A stretch of 64,000 bases of DNA from Lineolata rhizophorae (lineage: Eukaryota; Ascomycota; Dothideomycetes; Lineolatales; Lineolataceae), in the NCBI GenBank assembly GCA_010093515.1, contig MU001670.1, forward strand, positions 967,501 to 1,031,500. Reading direction: 5' to 3'. Every line of letters begins with the position of its first letter. The first letter of the stretch is position 1. The notes under the pieces were generated by a model. That model saw only the letters and a list, made by a program, of their open reading frames with translations. It was not told the origin of the DNA and ran no database searches. This document shows, in pieces, positions 54,698-64,000 of this stretch. The position numbers and the translations under genes are program-made.

Positions 54698-56277
54698 TGC
54701 GCGGGAGACGCTAGAAATAAAATTAAGCAAGTGGGAGAAATACTATGACGTTTGGACGCCGGCGGAAGGTGTGGAGAGGGAAAAAGAGCGGAACAGTGGA
54801 GGGAAGGGCCAGACGGGGCATAAATGAATGAGAGCTAGTCCCAACCGTCCAGTGTTTGCTTCCTCCCGCGGCCTGCCACATTTAGAATTAGACCTGCAGG
54901 TGGCCGAGCCTGCAAGCCTCCTCGAACGACCTGCAGTGGACGGTGCTTGGGGTGGGGGGGGGTTTACGGGCAAATCCTTCCTACCCCAGAACGTTGCGCA
55001 AACTGGCCAACACCTAGCAAACGCCTCTGGTGCCACCCCTTGCTCTGTCGTATTGTGAACACAGCCTTCACCAAGCGGCGGCACACTACCCAACCCACGG
55101 CCACTCAGGGGTCCCCACCACCCGCGGCCCTCCATTTCACCAGGTTTTCAGCCTCCCGAGGCCGCTGGTGGTGGGGCGCAGAGCCACGTCTTACCGACTA
55201 GTCCAATAGCAACAAGGCACAGAACAGAATGTTTCTCATTTTTATCTTCGCGGGTCTTTGCCCTAGGAGTGTTTACCCTAGGTTGACTCTCCCCCCCCCT
55301 GCCACCCGCCGGCCTTGGCGTCAGCTGCACGGATCGTGCGCGACTCTTGGAGGAGTCTGGGCAAAGACGGCAGACTCAACGCACGTGTTCGTGGGGCGCG
55401 CCGAAAGCTTGGATAGGTGGAATCCACGCCGGTGCATATGGGGGCTTGCAGCTAGGGAAATTGCACCGGTCTCCCGCGCAGTGAGTCCTTGGACTTGTTG
55501 CAGAGGGAATGTGCCGCGTAGCTAGTGTTGGTGTAACTGGTTGGAGCACCACACCGTCGACAGACAACCTAGGCACCCTTTTCTTCTTCTTACCTCGGAA
55601 CAACTTTCGTGCGTAAAGAAATGTCAACTCGACGGCCGAGCCGCGAACTAACGGGTGCCAAGTGAAGTGGAAAGGAGGCTGCGCCTCCTTCCCCGGCGGG
55701 ATTGATCCCCCGACGCACCGGCCGCTGACGGTCCTGCCTTTGAATTTAAGGTTATAATTGGCGAGCCACAGGGCGTCCCAATCGCGAAGCCCCTGTTCGG
55801 TGCGGCTCGGCGCCCAAATCCTTCGTCTCTTGGCCCGGCATTAATGCGCGAGCCAGCCCGGCTCCGGCAGAAGGATACGAATTCTTCGGAAGGGAAGGAA
55901 TTGCGTGCCGGCTTCTATTCTGTGAAGGCCGGGCGTTGTCTACCTATGTACCTAGGCAGATGCCGTGTTCCGATCAGGTCACCCGGCTGCTCATTCGATC
56001 CACTCGCTACAGCCAGGAGTTTGAGATTCAGTATGCGACCTCAGATAAAACACACCCACTATTTCTCCCCGGAGGAAACGCCGCCTTGGCCGCAATGCGC
56101 TGTCTGTTCTCGGCACCGCGTCAGTGCGGCTCGCCAGGTTTTCACGCCGGTCACTTTGGTTTTGATACCATTTACTACGTAGGCCCTAAGTGTCACTGAC
56201 AGACACGCTAATCAGTACGAACGCCACGTCTCTATTGGTTTGGCTTATAACTCCGGTGAAGGTCCGCCCAGCTTCGA
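54698..56277. other. Intergenic, about 1.6 kb
   Basis: Promoter side of the cupredoxin-like gene at the left and the 3' side of the JmjC gene at the right. No gene supported. Runs of G and C occur near 54950 and 55290. No RNA gene could be folded convincingly. Confidence 0.4.
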
Positions 56278-57731
56278 CTAGCCCGCGGCCAGTTCCTTTC
56301 GAGCCACACTAGTTCCGAAGCCATACATGGAGTACAGCGACCCGTCGAAATTCATATCGTACCTAAGATCCGAGCGGTTACGTTTGGGTCCAGCTCTCGA
56401 CTCAGGTGAGCTAGGTAGGTGGTTAGGGACTCACCAATAATTGACCGCGCAGCAAAGACCCTCGTCTGAACAGCTCTGCGATACCTTGTGATACCTTGGG
56501 GATATAGCATCAGCAAAGAATCTTTTCCTATCTTTTTTTTTCTCTTCTTCTTCTTTGCCTCACGCTCGTCACAGGCTGCCTACCAGAGTGCGGGCAGATA
56601 CAGCATGTCGCCCGGATTTAAAGTGACTCTCATTGGCCTGCACAAGGCCGAGTATCGCGTCGACCGCATTCTCGGTTGATCTGGGTCCCAGGTGGGGAAC
56701 GGCACCACACCGCCCGGGCAGTCAGCCTGAACGAGGAGTTCTTCGGCATCATCTGGAGGTCCGCCCGAGGACGAGCCGTACGTTGCGGCCTGCAGCTCCT
56801 GTTCGTTGACACACGCGGCCGCAACCGGCGGCAGGAGAACGAAGTGCTTTTGTCCCAGCACCTGAACGTATACGTTCTCGTAGTTGTCCTTGTGCAAGGC
56901 TGTCGTGCTCTTCGAATTGCCTGACCAAGGAGCTCAGTGAGCAAAGCCGATATAGTCTGATTCGAAGCAAATTACCTACCTAACCAAAAGTTTATGGCTT
57001 CCGGGGCACGTTGGAGAGCTACACGCGCAAAAGCTACGTCCTTTGGTACGTCGGCGTAGAGAACTTCGTACTCGTTTCTCAGGTTATCATTTTCTAAAAT
57101 GATGAGTAATCGTCAATGAATAGCCTTCCACTGGCAAAGAAGATGCGTACGAGTTTGCGCGTATCTTATCGGTCCTATCAAACAATGAACATTTCAAATC
57201 AGCCTAAGTGGGATGCCTAGCGGCCGCACCTTGCTTTCCCTCTTGGTGGTCTTCTCGAGCTTGGAGTTCTTGATTCTGTATGTATTGAAGTACATCATCA
57301 AACGGTTCTTCCAGCTCCAACGGCTTCACGAAAACGAGAGATCCGTCCTCGCTTTCAACCGGAGAGTCTGCATTTCTAGACGTGCGTGGTCAACGCCTTT
57401 TACGAACAAGCTGGAGAAAAAAGATTGCCACAGGCCTTTGCGACACAAATTGCCGAACCTACCCAAGTGGTGTGATGGCTACGTTCACTAGTTGCGCTCC
57501 CACCACGTTTGTCAGATAGTCGGCGTTCCAACGCACGCAGGCCTTCCAATCCGCAGCACACTTCCGAGCCACGAACGGCCTATTTCGAGCGACATATCTC
57601 ATGAACTCGAGAGGACTCGGCTCCTCGTCGAGCTCGTCGACACCAGAACGGTTGAGCTCGTTGTACGACTTGAGCAACTCGCCAATCGGATCCTCGGGTT
57701 TCGGCAGCGATACGCCCGGCGATGGTGCCAT
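56278..57731 (-). CDS. JmjC-domain protein, JMJD7 type
   Basis: Fe(II)/2-oxoglutarate oxygenase fold. Human JMJD7 is a lysyl hydroxylase of DRG GTPases. Six exons, 57731-57463, 57375-57230, 57093-56980, 56920-56584, 56494-56435 and 56362-56278 (336 aa), with all phases consistent. It begins with PLEFMRYVARNRPFVARKCA and WKACVRWNADYL. The iron-binding facial triad is H186 and D188 in STTALHKDNYENVYVQVLGQ and H291 in LYLPALWYHKVSQSC, all present. The exon 4/5 junction lies between W and Y just before the last ligand. It closes with AVNYWYDMNFDGSLYSMYGF. The length matches the JMJD7 family. This is the most intron-dense gene here, together with PLD. In fungi the hydroxylation target is inferred only. 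Confidence 0.93.
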
Positions 57732-58216
57732 TGCGTCTGCGGCGTGCCACAGTCAGTGAGTTGGAGCTCCGCGACGGATTCCCAAACTTGGATCGAGACG
57801 GCGTAAGACCATGGAAGGAAGGTTGACACGAGTGAGAACAGGCGAGTTGGGCCCGCGCAGGGCGAACAGTTTGAACGCAAGCGAAACGACGGACGGGCTC
57901 GGATGTTGATTGGTGACTATTGTTAGACGATCGACGGAATGCCCCGCCCTTCAGTGGTCCAAGCTATGCTACGCATGCATCATCGTCCCAGCCCAACGGA
58001 CAGTCCCGGCTAGGCAGGTCATCTGCCGCGGTGCACAGCCTTACGGCGACGACGAGTCTGGAGTAGTGCCATTGCTGCAACCAACGCCGCGTCCATTTAC
58101 CTCAGAAGCTATTCTATCCGTCGCGCGTTCATCTAGCATTTGTCGTACTCAACTACAATTGCAGGTCCCCCCCCCAGACCCTATAATTGGACGAACTAAC
58201 GGTGTCTACGTATATT
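57732..58216. other. Intergenic, JmjC gene promoter
   Basis: No gene is seen. Holds the promoter of the JMJD7-type gene and the 3' side of the flavoprotein gene. Confidence 0.4.
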
Positions 58217-59229
58217 TCAGTGTTGGAATTGGGACATGTCCCCGCCGTGGAGCTGGAATGAGATTCCTCCGGCAGCAAAACCGCCCATCGCCATTGCATT
58301 AGGCACAACCTTGAACATCGTTCCGCAATCCCCAGCCGCGAACACTCCCGGCACGCTGCTCTGGTAAAAGGGCGGCGTCGACTTGATGTCGCCCATCGCG
58401 GTCAGTTCCAGCCCCAGCTGTTTGACAAACGGGCCGTTTGGCTCCGTCTGCGGGTTGTAGACCTAGTTGCGCCGGGTCAGTCGGTACGAGACGCGCCTCG
58501 GTCGATTAAGCTTACCAAGAAACCCTCGACTTGAGGTTCGTCCCCGTTGGCGAACTTGACTACGACCTCGCTTCCTTTCGGGCCTTTGGCGAGGCCGGAT
58601 ATCGGTCTTGTGTCCACGCTGAAGCCCGGTTCGCCCGCTATTTCCGGCCGCAGCTGGCCGGCGAGCTCCTCGCTGCCGTTCGTGTACACCGTGACCTTGT
58701 GAGCCAACCGCTTCGCCGAATGCGCCTGATGCATCGCCATCATCGGGTTGCCCATGACGGGGCCAACCGCCAGCACCCCCGTCGACGCGGCGCCGCGCTC
58801 CTCGTAGCCGTGGCAGAACAGGCAGTGAAATATGCGGCGCCCCCAGCAGTCGGCGAAGCCGTCGATGGCCGGCAAGATGTCGCGGACCCCCATCGCCAGG
58901 ACGACCTTCCTCCCGAGCCACTCCTTGCCGCTGGCGTCGACGGCCTCGAACAGGCCGTCGTCCGTCTGGCGCACGCTCTCGACGGCCACGTCTTCGAACC
59001 GCACCGTCTGGTACCGCGCCAGGATGTCCGCGCGCCCCTTGGCCCGGAACGTCGCCGGCGGCACGTGGTCGTAGCCGACCACGCTGTGCATGTGCGAGGC
59101 GACGTCGTTGCGATACTTGCCGGAGTCGAACACGACGGCCGTGAATAGTTGGCGGACCAGGCCTGTTGCCGCGGCCAGGCCCGCCGGGCCGCCGCCAATG
59201 ATGAGGGCGTCTAAGGGTTCGGTGGTCAT
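58217..59229 (-). CDS. Thioredoxin-reductase-like FAD/NAD(P) oxidoreductase
   Basis: Two exons, 59229-58516 and 58462-58217 (319 aa). The FAD-binding Rossmann motif LIIGGGPAGLAAATGLVRQ is at the N-terminus. The redox-active dithiol is CLFCHGYE (C136, C139), the variant seen in the thioredoxin-reductase-like group that includes GliT-type dithiol oxidases. A GxGxxG-like VLAVGPVMGNPMMA nucleotide site is degenerate, as in oxygen-using members that do not need NADPH. The second FAD motif is VPGVFAAGDCGTMFKVVPNAMAMG. No NRPS or other biosynthetic genes are adjacent, so a role in a metabolite cluster is not indicated. It may be a stand-alone thiol oxidase or reductase. The family is firm, the substrate unknown. 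Confidence 0.88.
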
Positions 59230-61647
59230 TTCTCGAGGTGAAAATGAGTCCCCTCAAATGGTTGCTTCTCAGTCTGTCGGTCGGGCTCCTGATTAGTGGA
59301 GCTCTAGGAACGAACGTCTCCTGCAAAAGGAAATAAGGTGAAACATTATAATATAGTAGGCACTCTCGAATTTCTTTTATATACCCGCGCCCGCCGGAGA
59401 CATCGGAGACATCCAATGATTGATGGTGATTTTGTCCCCGAAACTTACCTTTTAGTGGCGTTGACCTTACTTAGGAAAGCTAGCTACGGAGAGTTTGATT
59501 CGTTCGCAGTCGAATGATCCACGTGACTTGTCGGGTCTAAGTGACAAGATTAACAAATCCCCAAAGTCGAGAATGCCTATCGTGCATAGCTGCCTTGGGT
59601 TTTGATGTATTTGAAATATTAGGGGGCCAGAAGGCCTGAGGTTGGAGGGAGCGCCACTAGTACCTGAATGGCCACATCATGATGACTCAACTATACCAAA
59701 ATTGGGAGTTGAGCTGCGGGTCTGTTCTCTACCACTGATCACGGCTACATAAGGCAGTCCAGTTAGAAAGTACGTGCGACGCCAACTCCGCTTGCGTGCT
59801 CGAGAAAGCTGTCATGTCTCGCCCTTTGGGGCCTTGGTAGAAAGTGAGGTCCCTAGGTTGCGGGGAACGGGAAACCAGTAGAAGAGACAGAAGAGCACAT
59901 ACTACACCGTACAGGGAGATTACGTAGCATGGAGAAGGCACGCAGCATACGTGGTAGGTGGCGCCGGCATATTAATGAGAAAGCAAATATCCAAAGATCG
60001 CTCTCACGGACTCATCGAGGACGAGACACGGCCTTGGGGGAAAGTTCTTGCTGTAGCAGGGCAGAACACTCTTCTGGATGGAGCTTAACAACAACAACGC
60101 AACATCTTTTCACAAACTTCTTCACTTCATTCGAGAAAGCAAATGGTGAGCTCAGATGTCTTCATTGTTTTGGCTAATCTAGCTACGAGAACCAAATAAA
60201 AAAAAAATGGCGATGACAAAACAGAATGACTTTTGTGGTGATGATAGGGGAGTGCGTGCTCGTGATGACGTCTGGAAAACCTAGATACAGAGGCGCCTGT
60301 GGGTGGAGCCACATTGCAACGCTGAGCCACGATGCAGACGCCAAAAATCAATGTGCCACACCTAATATTCCACAGTGATAAGAGATAAAGGCATAGATTA
60401 AGTGTACTGTACATGGCGTAGTACGGTGCGTTACTTCTCAAAGTAGCGGAAGATCTTTCAGCGCTATACACAAGGATACAACGAATTATAAAACAAGAGC
60501 CCGTCACATTATTTACAAGCTTCTTGGTTCGCATTCATCGCGGGTTAATGGCAATAATATAGTTGCGTTAAAGACACCGAGGGCCGTTTATCAAATGAAG
60601 AGTCCAATACCGGAAATTCAAGATCTGGCTAATGAATAGAGGATCGAATAATCACATCTAACTAGCTAGCCTTCTTGTGCATACAATCGTAGTATATAGT
60701 ATATACCTTATGCCAAATCGTAGAAGCTCATGTATTAGTAGTGCCTTGATACCCTTTATTGTGCCAGACCTGGCTGTCGATCAGCGGGCGAGCAAGTTCT
60801 CCTGTCCCAACGCTTAGAATGCCCAAAATTGCATCTTAAGCTTGTCAGTGCTGAATGGTGAAGACAGTAAAATGGAGAGATGCTACTAATCGGATGTGAA
60901 TACGTGGAGCCATTTGCGTCTGTCGAGCATATATAGCGGTAGTGGGTAGCGCATCTATAAGAGTATACGGCAGATATTTAGACGTATCATAAGAGACTTA
61001 CAGTTCGCAATTATTTGTGAGATTATACAAGGATACTTGTAATTTAGGAATGGCTGGTTTATATAAAATTACAAGAAGGATCTGTTTCCGTTTCTGTTTC
61101 GAGTAAGCAAATACTGAATAGGCAAATTTAAATATCCCGAGAGGCTAGATGCCTATATGCTCTGTCACTAAATACAGCATGGGAAAATGCATGGAGTTCA
61201 AATCAATACGGGTAATGCCGTACACCAAATTGAGCACATTTTATAAATCTTTGTACGAAAAAACCTTGTGTGATTTGACATTTCCGTTATTATTGCATCT
61301 CCCAAAAGTGCTCACCAAAAGCGTGCAACATGCCAGAAGTGCAGCGCACTATGCGCTGTATGTCTCCTCAAGAGGAACGGAATGACTTTAAGTATTTTGG
61401 AAAACTCTGGCGTTGTTAGCGAATTTAGTTAAGATAAAATGTGTTTGTAATGTGACTTGTAGAGGGAGATGTGAGACCAGTAACAACTTCAAGTTGGATC
61501 CAACGATAAGTAAAGCACCGATCGCAAGGGCTACCATGATGCCAAGTGAAGCATACAGGATTTGGAAAAGGAATAAGAGCCGAAATGTGAAACCTGACAC
61601 TCTAAATGAAACTGCGAGAAAAAAAATTGCAAAATAAAAGTTTACCA
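59230..61647. other. AT-rich gene desert next to tRNA-Ser
   Basis: About 2.4 kb without a supported gene. Composition shifts to AT-rich, especially 60100-61640, with many stops in all frames and TA-rich stretches near 60690-60720. No terminal repeats or transposon domains were recognised. It may be old mutated repeat sequence beside the tRNA gene. Confidence 0.45.
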
Positions 61648-61738
61648 CGACGCAGACAGGATTCGAACCTGTGCTCCCGAAGGAATATGATATCGTTCAA
61701 ATTCGAGTCATACGCGATAACCACTCCGCCACTGCGCC
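61648..61738 (-). tRNA. tRNA-Ser(CGA) with a short intron
   Basis: Minus-strand cloverleaf. The acceptor stem GGCGCAG pairs with CTGCGTC with one G-U pair. The D arm is GCGG..TCGC, the anticodon stem TATGA/TCATA, and the loop has CGA as anticodon. The long variable arm is TTCC-TTCG-GGAG, as in Ser/Leu tRNAs. The T arm is ACAGG-TTCGAAT-CCTGT, followed by discriminator G. About 10 nt (TTTGAACGAT) between positions 37 and 38 is an intron, placed as usual for nuclear tRNAs. CGA reads UCG serine codons. Confidence 0.93.
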
Positions 61739-62514
61739 AGAAGTACAGCAAAAATTCAGCATTTATTCAATATATCAGCTAGCCTTTGCAACAAAGCCTG
61801 CCATCCCACTTGCCGTGCGCAGTTTAGCTTCCGCAGCTTCCTGGACACAGAGCAGAATCCTTGCTGCTATCCGGTCGATCTCTGAGATATGTACGTAGTA
61901 CGTCGTATTTCGTTCAGTGCTCCAGAGACTGCACGACGAACGATTTGACTTGGCAGTTAAAATGCGATGATACACGCGCTTGCTTATATGCTCCATCCAG
62001 ACAGGCGACGCTTTTTCGTTCCTCTCTTTCTCCGTTCTTTTTGCGGAGGAAATGTTACGCACGCCTTGAATGCTGCTGCTTGGCGTGCCTAAGGTTTCGG
62101 ATCGGCTTGTCCCAAACGAAGTACGCGCAGAATGCTGGAGCCTGGCGGAAAAGCTTGGGCCGGGCTGGCTCCGCGAGTCCGCCGCACGCCGTCCAGGACT
62201 TCTAGAAGCGCCCCGACGGTGTTTGCGCGCAAGCATCGCCTTTTTCGGCGCCCGGACTACATCAGATCGGGCTGCCCCTCTCACCTTTCGGACGCCATGT
62301 AGCGGGCCGTTTCTCCTCTCTCCTTGTATTATAGCACTGCGTCCGCAAGCACATGTCATCCTGGTGTACCCCCGCGGCGCATGGGTTGCATTTGAATTTT
62401 ATCTGTCATTATCCCATCGATCTCCAACCCTCGCGATACGCGCCTTGTTTGGATGTCCTCGGCCGCCATCGTGTCCTCGCCCGCGCACGCGTGCAAGGCC
62501 GACCGCTAACTGCC
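61739..62514. other. Intergenic, tRNA to F-box gene
   Basis: No gene supported. It contains the upstream side of tRNA-Ser (immediate 5' sequence is at higher coordinates) and the promoter and leader of the F-box gene. The F-box frame is open upstream to an earlier ATG at 62353, which is an alternative start. Confidence 0.4.
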
Positions 62515-64000
62515 ATGGACCGCCATGGCAGTGGCCTGCCCTACCAATCCGTGCACACGTCCCCGGTCGCCATGGACGCGGTCGCGCTTTTCGTGCGGTT
62601 TCCTCTGAGTGTTTCAGTTAGGATAATATCTTTCGTACGTGACCATTGCGCTCTGTTCACGCCTGTCCCTTCCCTCGAGCCTGCTGTTGCTGACACCCTC
62701 CGGACTCTTTGATAGGTCGATGATGTTGCGGACCTCGCTCGACTCGTGCGCACTTCGCGCTTCTTCTATTACCTGGTGACCCCGCTGCTATACGAGCGGG
62801 TTACCCTCCGGTCCTACGATCAAATCCGGTACATAAATGGCAAACCGGAAGGTTACGGGAGCGGCAGCCCCTTTTCAGTGGGACTGAACGGGCTGGTGAC
62901 TGGCGATAAGGGTCAATACGTGAAGTCGCTGAGGCTATGCGGCGAATGGAGGGAGCACGATCTGGAAGATTTTACCAGAGGTCGCGTGCCAGACAGCTCC
63001 ATGATGCTAAACACTGTGGTGCGGGTCGCGATCGGCAACATGCCTAGGCTGCGGTCGTTTAGGTGGGTTGAGACGGGATACGGCCCTCACACAAGCTTCG
63101 GTCTGGCGCTGACCGGATTTGATGCGCAGTTGGGAGCTCAACACTAAGCCGATGCGGGCCGTTTACCAAGGTCTCGCGAGCTGCTCGGGTTTGACTTCGT
63201 TGATCATCAAATTCCCTTCGACTCGCGTGCCGCGCCCGGTAACCGTCGTTCCGCCAATGCCAAATTTGAAAACGTTTAAAGCTATTGAACTGGACCCTTT
63301 GTGCTACCCGGATGACATCTCTGTCTTACTACTGAACTCGAAGAAGCTTTTAGACCTCACGGTTCATTTCAGCCCGCGGATGCGAGAACAGGGCGAGCCA
63401 AGCATAAATGTCCACGCAATATTCGGCAAATGTGTTCTTGCCGGATATGCCCTCCCGGTGCAGCGCGTCGCCGTGGCAAATATGTACGCCAAACACCAGG
63501 CGGAACTGGAGCATGTGATTAATATGGAGACGCTAAGGGAAGTGGTTACAATCAATTGCGGGCAGTCGGCGACCGACCCGTCTACCGTGTTTCTGGACGA
63601 AGACTGGCTGAGTCACAAACCGCACCACTTGGCTAAGAACCTGAAGGTTCTCCGGATTGACCAGCCTACAGCACAACTGGCTAGATTAATGAACGAGTTC
63701 AGCGGCCTCGAGTGCCTGTACGTTGTCAATGAGCGGTACGTTCCACAGTCGAAGTCGGGCAGCTCCGCGGGCACCACTCCGGGCGGCAGCAACAGCGATA
63801 GTCAAGTGGCCACGTCCAAGGCTCGAGCGGGAACGCCGCTTTCGCCGACGAGCAGCTCAATGCAGGAACAACTCGTGAGTGTCGCGTCCGACGTCATAGC
63901 GGCTATTACGAAGAGCCACGGGGAGTCGATACGGCACCTCCTGCTGAGCGACCAGTGGACGCTAGACCACAATGTCATCATGCGCATAGTCCACGCGTGC
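62515..64000 (+). CDS. F-box-domain protein, 5' part (runs off the window)
   Basis: Three exons so far, 62515-62634, 62716-63062 and 63130 to beyond 64000 (about 445 codons visible). The F-box-like start is FPLSVSVRIISFVDDVADLARL across intron 1, followed by VRTSRFFYYLVTPLLYERVTL. F-box proteins usually act as substrate receptors of SCF ubiquitin ligases through Skp1. After intron 2 (63063-63129) it continues FSWELNTKPMRAVYQGL, CSGLTSLIIKF and leucine-rich, LRR-like strands such as LKTFKAIELD and LKVLRIDQP. A Ser/Thr/Gly-rich low-complexity insert (63750-63860) follows. The 3' end is missing. ATG 62353 is an alternative start. The family is by pattern, and orthology is not assigned. Confidence 0.72.

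Noticed and set aside
55148-55215. Possible tRNA remnant with a GGACTAGTCGGTAAGAC-like D arm
   Set aside because: No T loop or acceptor stem could be found; chance resemblance is likely.
58217-59229. Gliotoxin-type metabolite cluster suggested by the GliT-like flavoprotein
   Set aside because: Neighbours are a JmjC protein and an empty AT-rich region; no NRPS, P450, methyltransferase or transporter genes are present.
1-64000. CRISPR arrays, intact transposons or virus-derived elements
   Set aside because: None was recognised on either strand; the short repeats found are microsatellites, minisatellites or local tandem duplications.

Overview
This window is nuclear DNA of a filamentous ascomycete (Pezizomycotina, most likely Sordariomycetes). 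The reasons are: short phase-consistent introns with GTRNGT donors, CTAAC-type branch points and YAG acceptors; fungal versions of the genes (SAGA Spt20, IRS4, PFA3, UBC6, DHHC and PLD enzymes); strong GC bias at third codon positions; low-complexity Gln/Gly/Pro tails; AT-richer gene-poor gaps; and an intron-containing nuclear tRNA-Ser. Genus and species cannot be read from it. All exon models are my own reading of splice signals and protein continuity, not transcript data.

Layout. 0.5-6.2 kb (+): SAGA subunit SPT20 and spliceosomal MFAP1. 7.0-9.0 kb (-): an APH-like phosphotransferase. 9-11.2 kb: a gene-poor stretch holding a decayed protein kinase. 11.9-14 kb (-): vacuolar-type palmitoyltransferase PFA3. 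15.6 kb (-): a 22-residue ORF ending in a CaaX box, with a tandem block of AACAAT/ATTGTT hairpins on its upstream side. 17.6-21.4 kb (-): a two-HKD phospholipase D, divergent from a cyanase (21.9-22.8 kb, +) that carries an apparent mitochondrial presequence. 23.3-26 kb (+): a large C2H2 zinc-finger protein, convergent with DNA polymerase delta POL3 (27.2-30.8 kb, -). 32.7-33.5 kb (+): a serine-palmitoyltransferase small-subunit-like protein. 35.4-37.5 kb (+): a rhomboid protease. 38.4-39.5 kb (-): tail-anchored E2 UBC6. 40.5-42.6 kb: zinc-finger debris and an orphan protein with a duplicated Cys module. 43.6-45.3 kb (+): a membrane-anchored heme-oxygenase-like protein. 46.2-48.9 kb (-): IRS4, divergent from DNA ligase IV (49.4-52.7 kb, +). 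53.3-54.7 kb (-): a secreted/membrane cupredoxin-like protein. 56.3-57.7 kb (-): a JMJD7-type JmjC protein. 58.2-59.2 kb (-): a thioredoxin-reductase-like flavoprotein. 59.2-61.6 kb: an AT-rich gene desert ending at tRNA-Ser(CGA). 62.5 kb to the end (+): the start of an F-box protein.

Most genes are single-copy housekeeping functions (transcription, splicing, replication, NHEJ repair, lipid metabolism, ER-associated degradation) and do not form one pathway or a secondary-metabolite cluster. No CRISPR array, intact transposon or virus-derived element was recognised. The most novel item is the candidate prenylated peptide gene at 15.6 kb with its unusual upstream repeats. Next are the probable mitochondrial cyanase, a DNA polymerase delta lacking one zinc-finger cysteine, and the orphan twin C-x9-C-x2-C protein.
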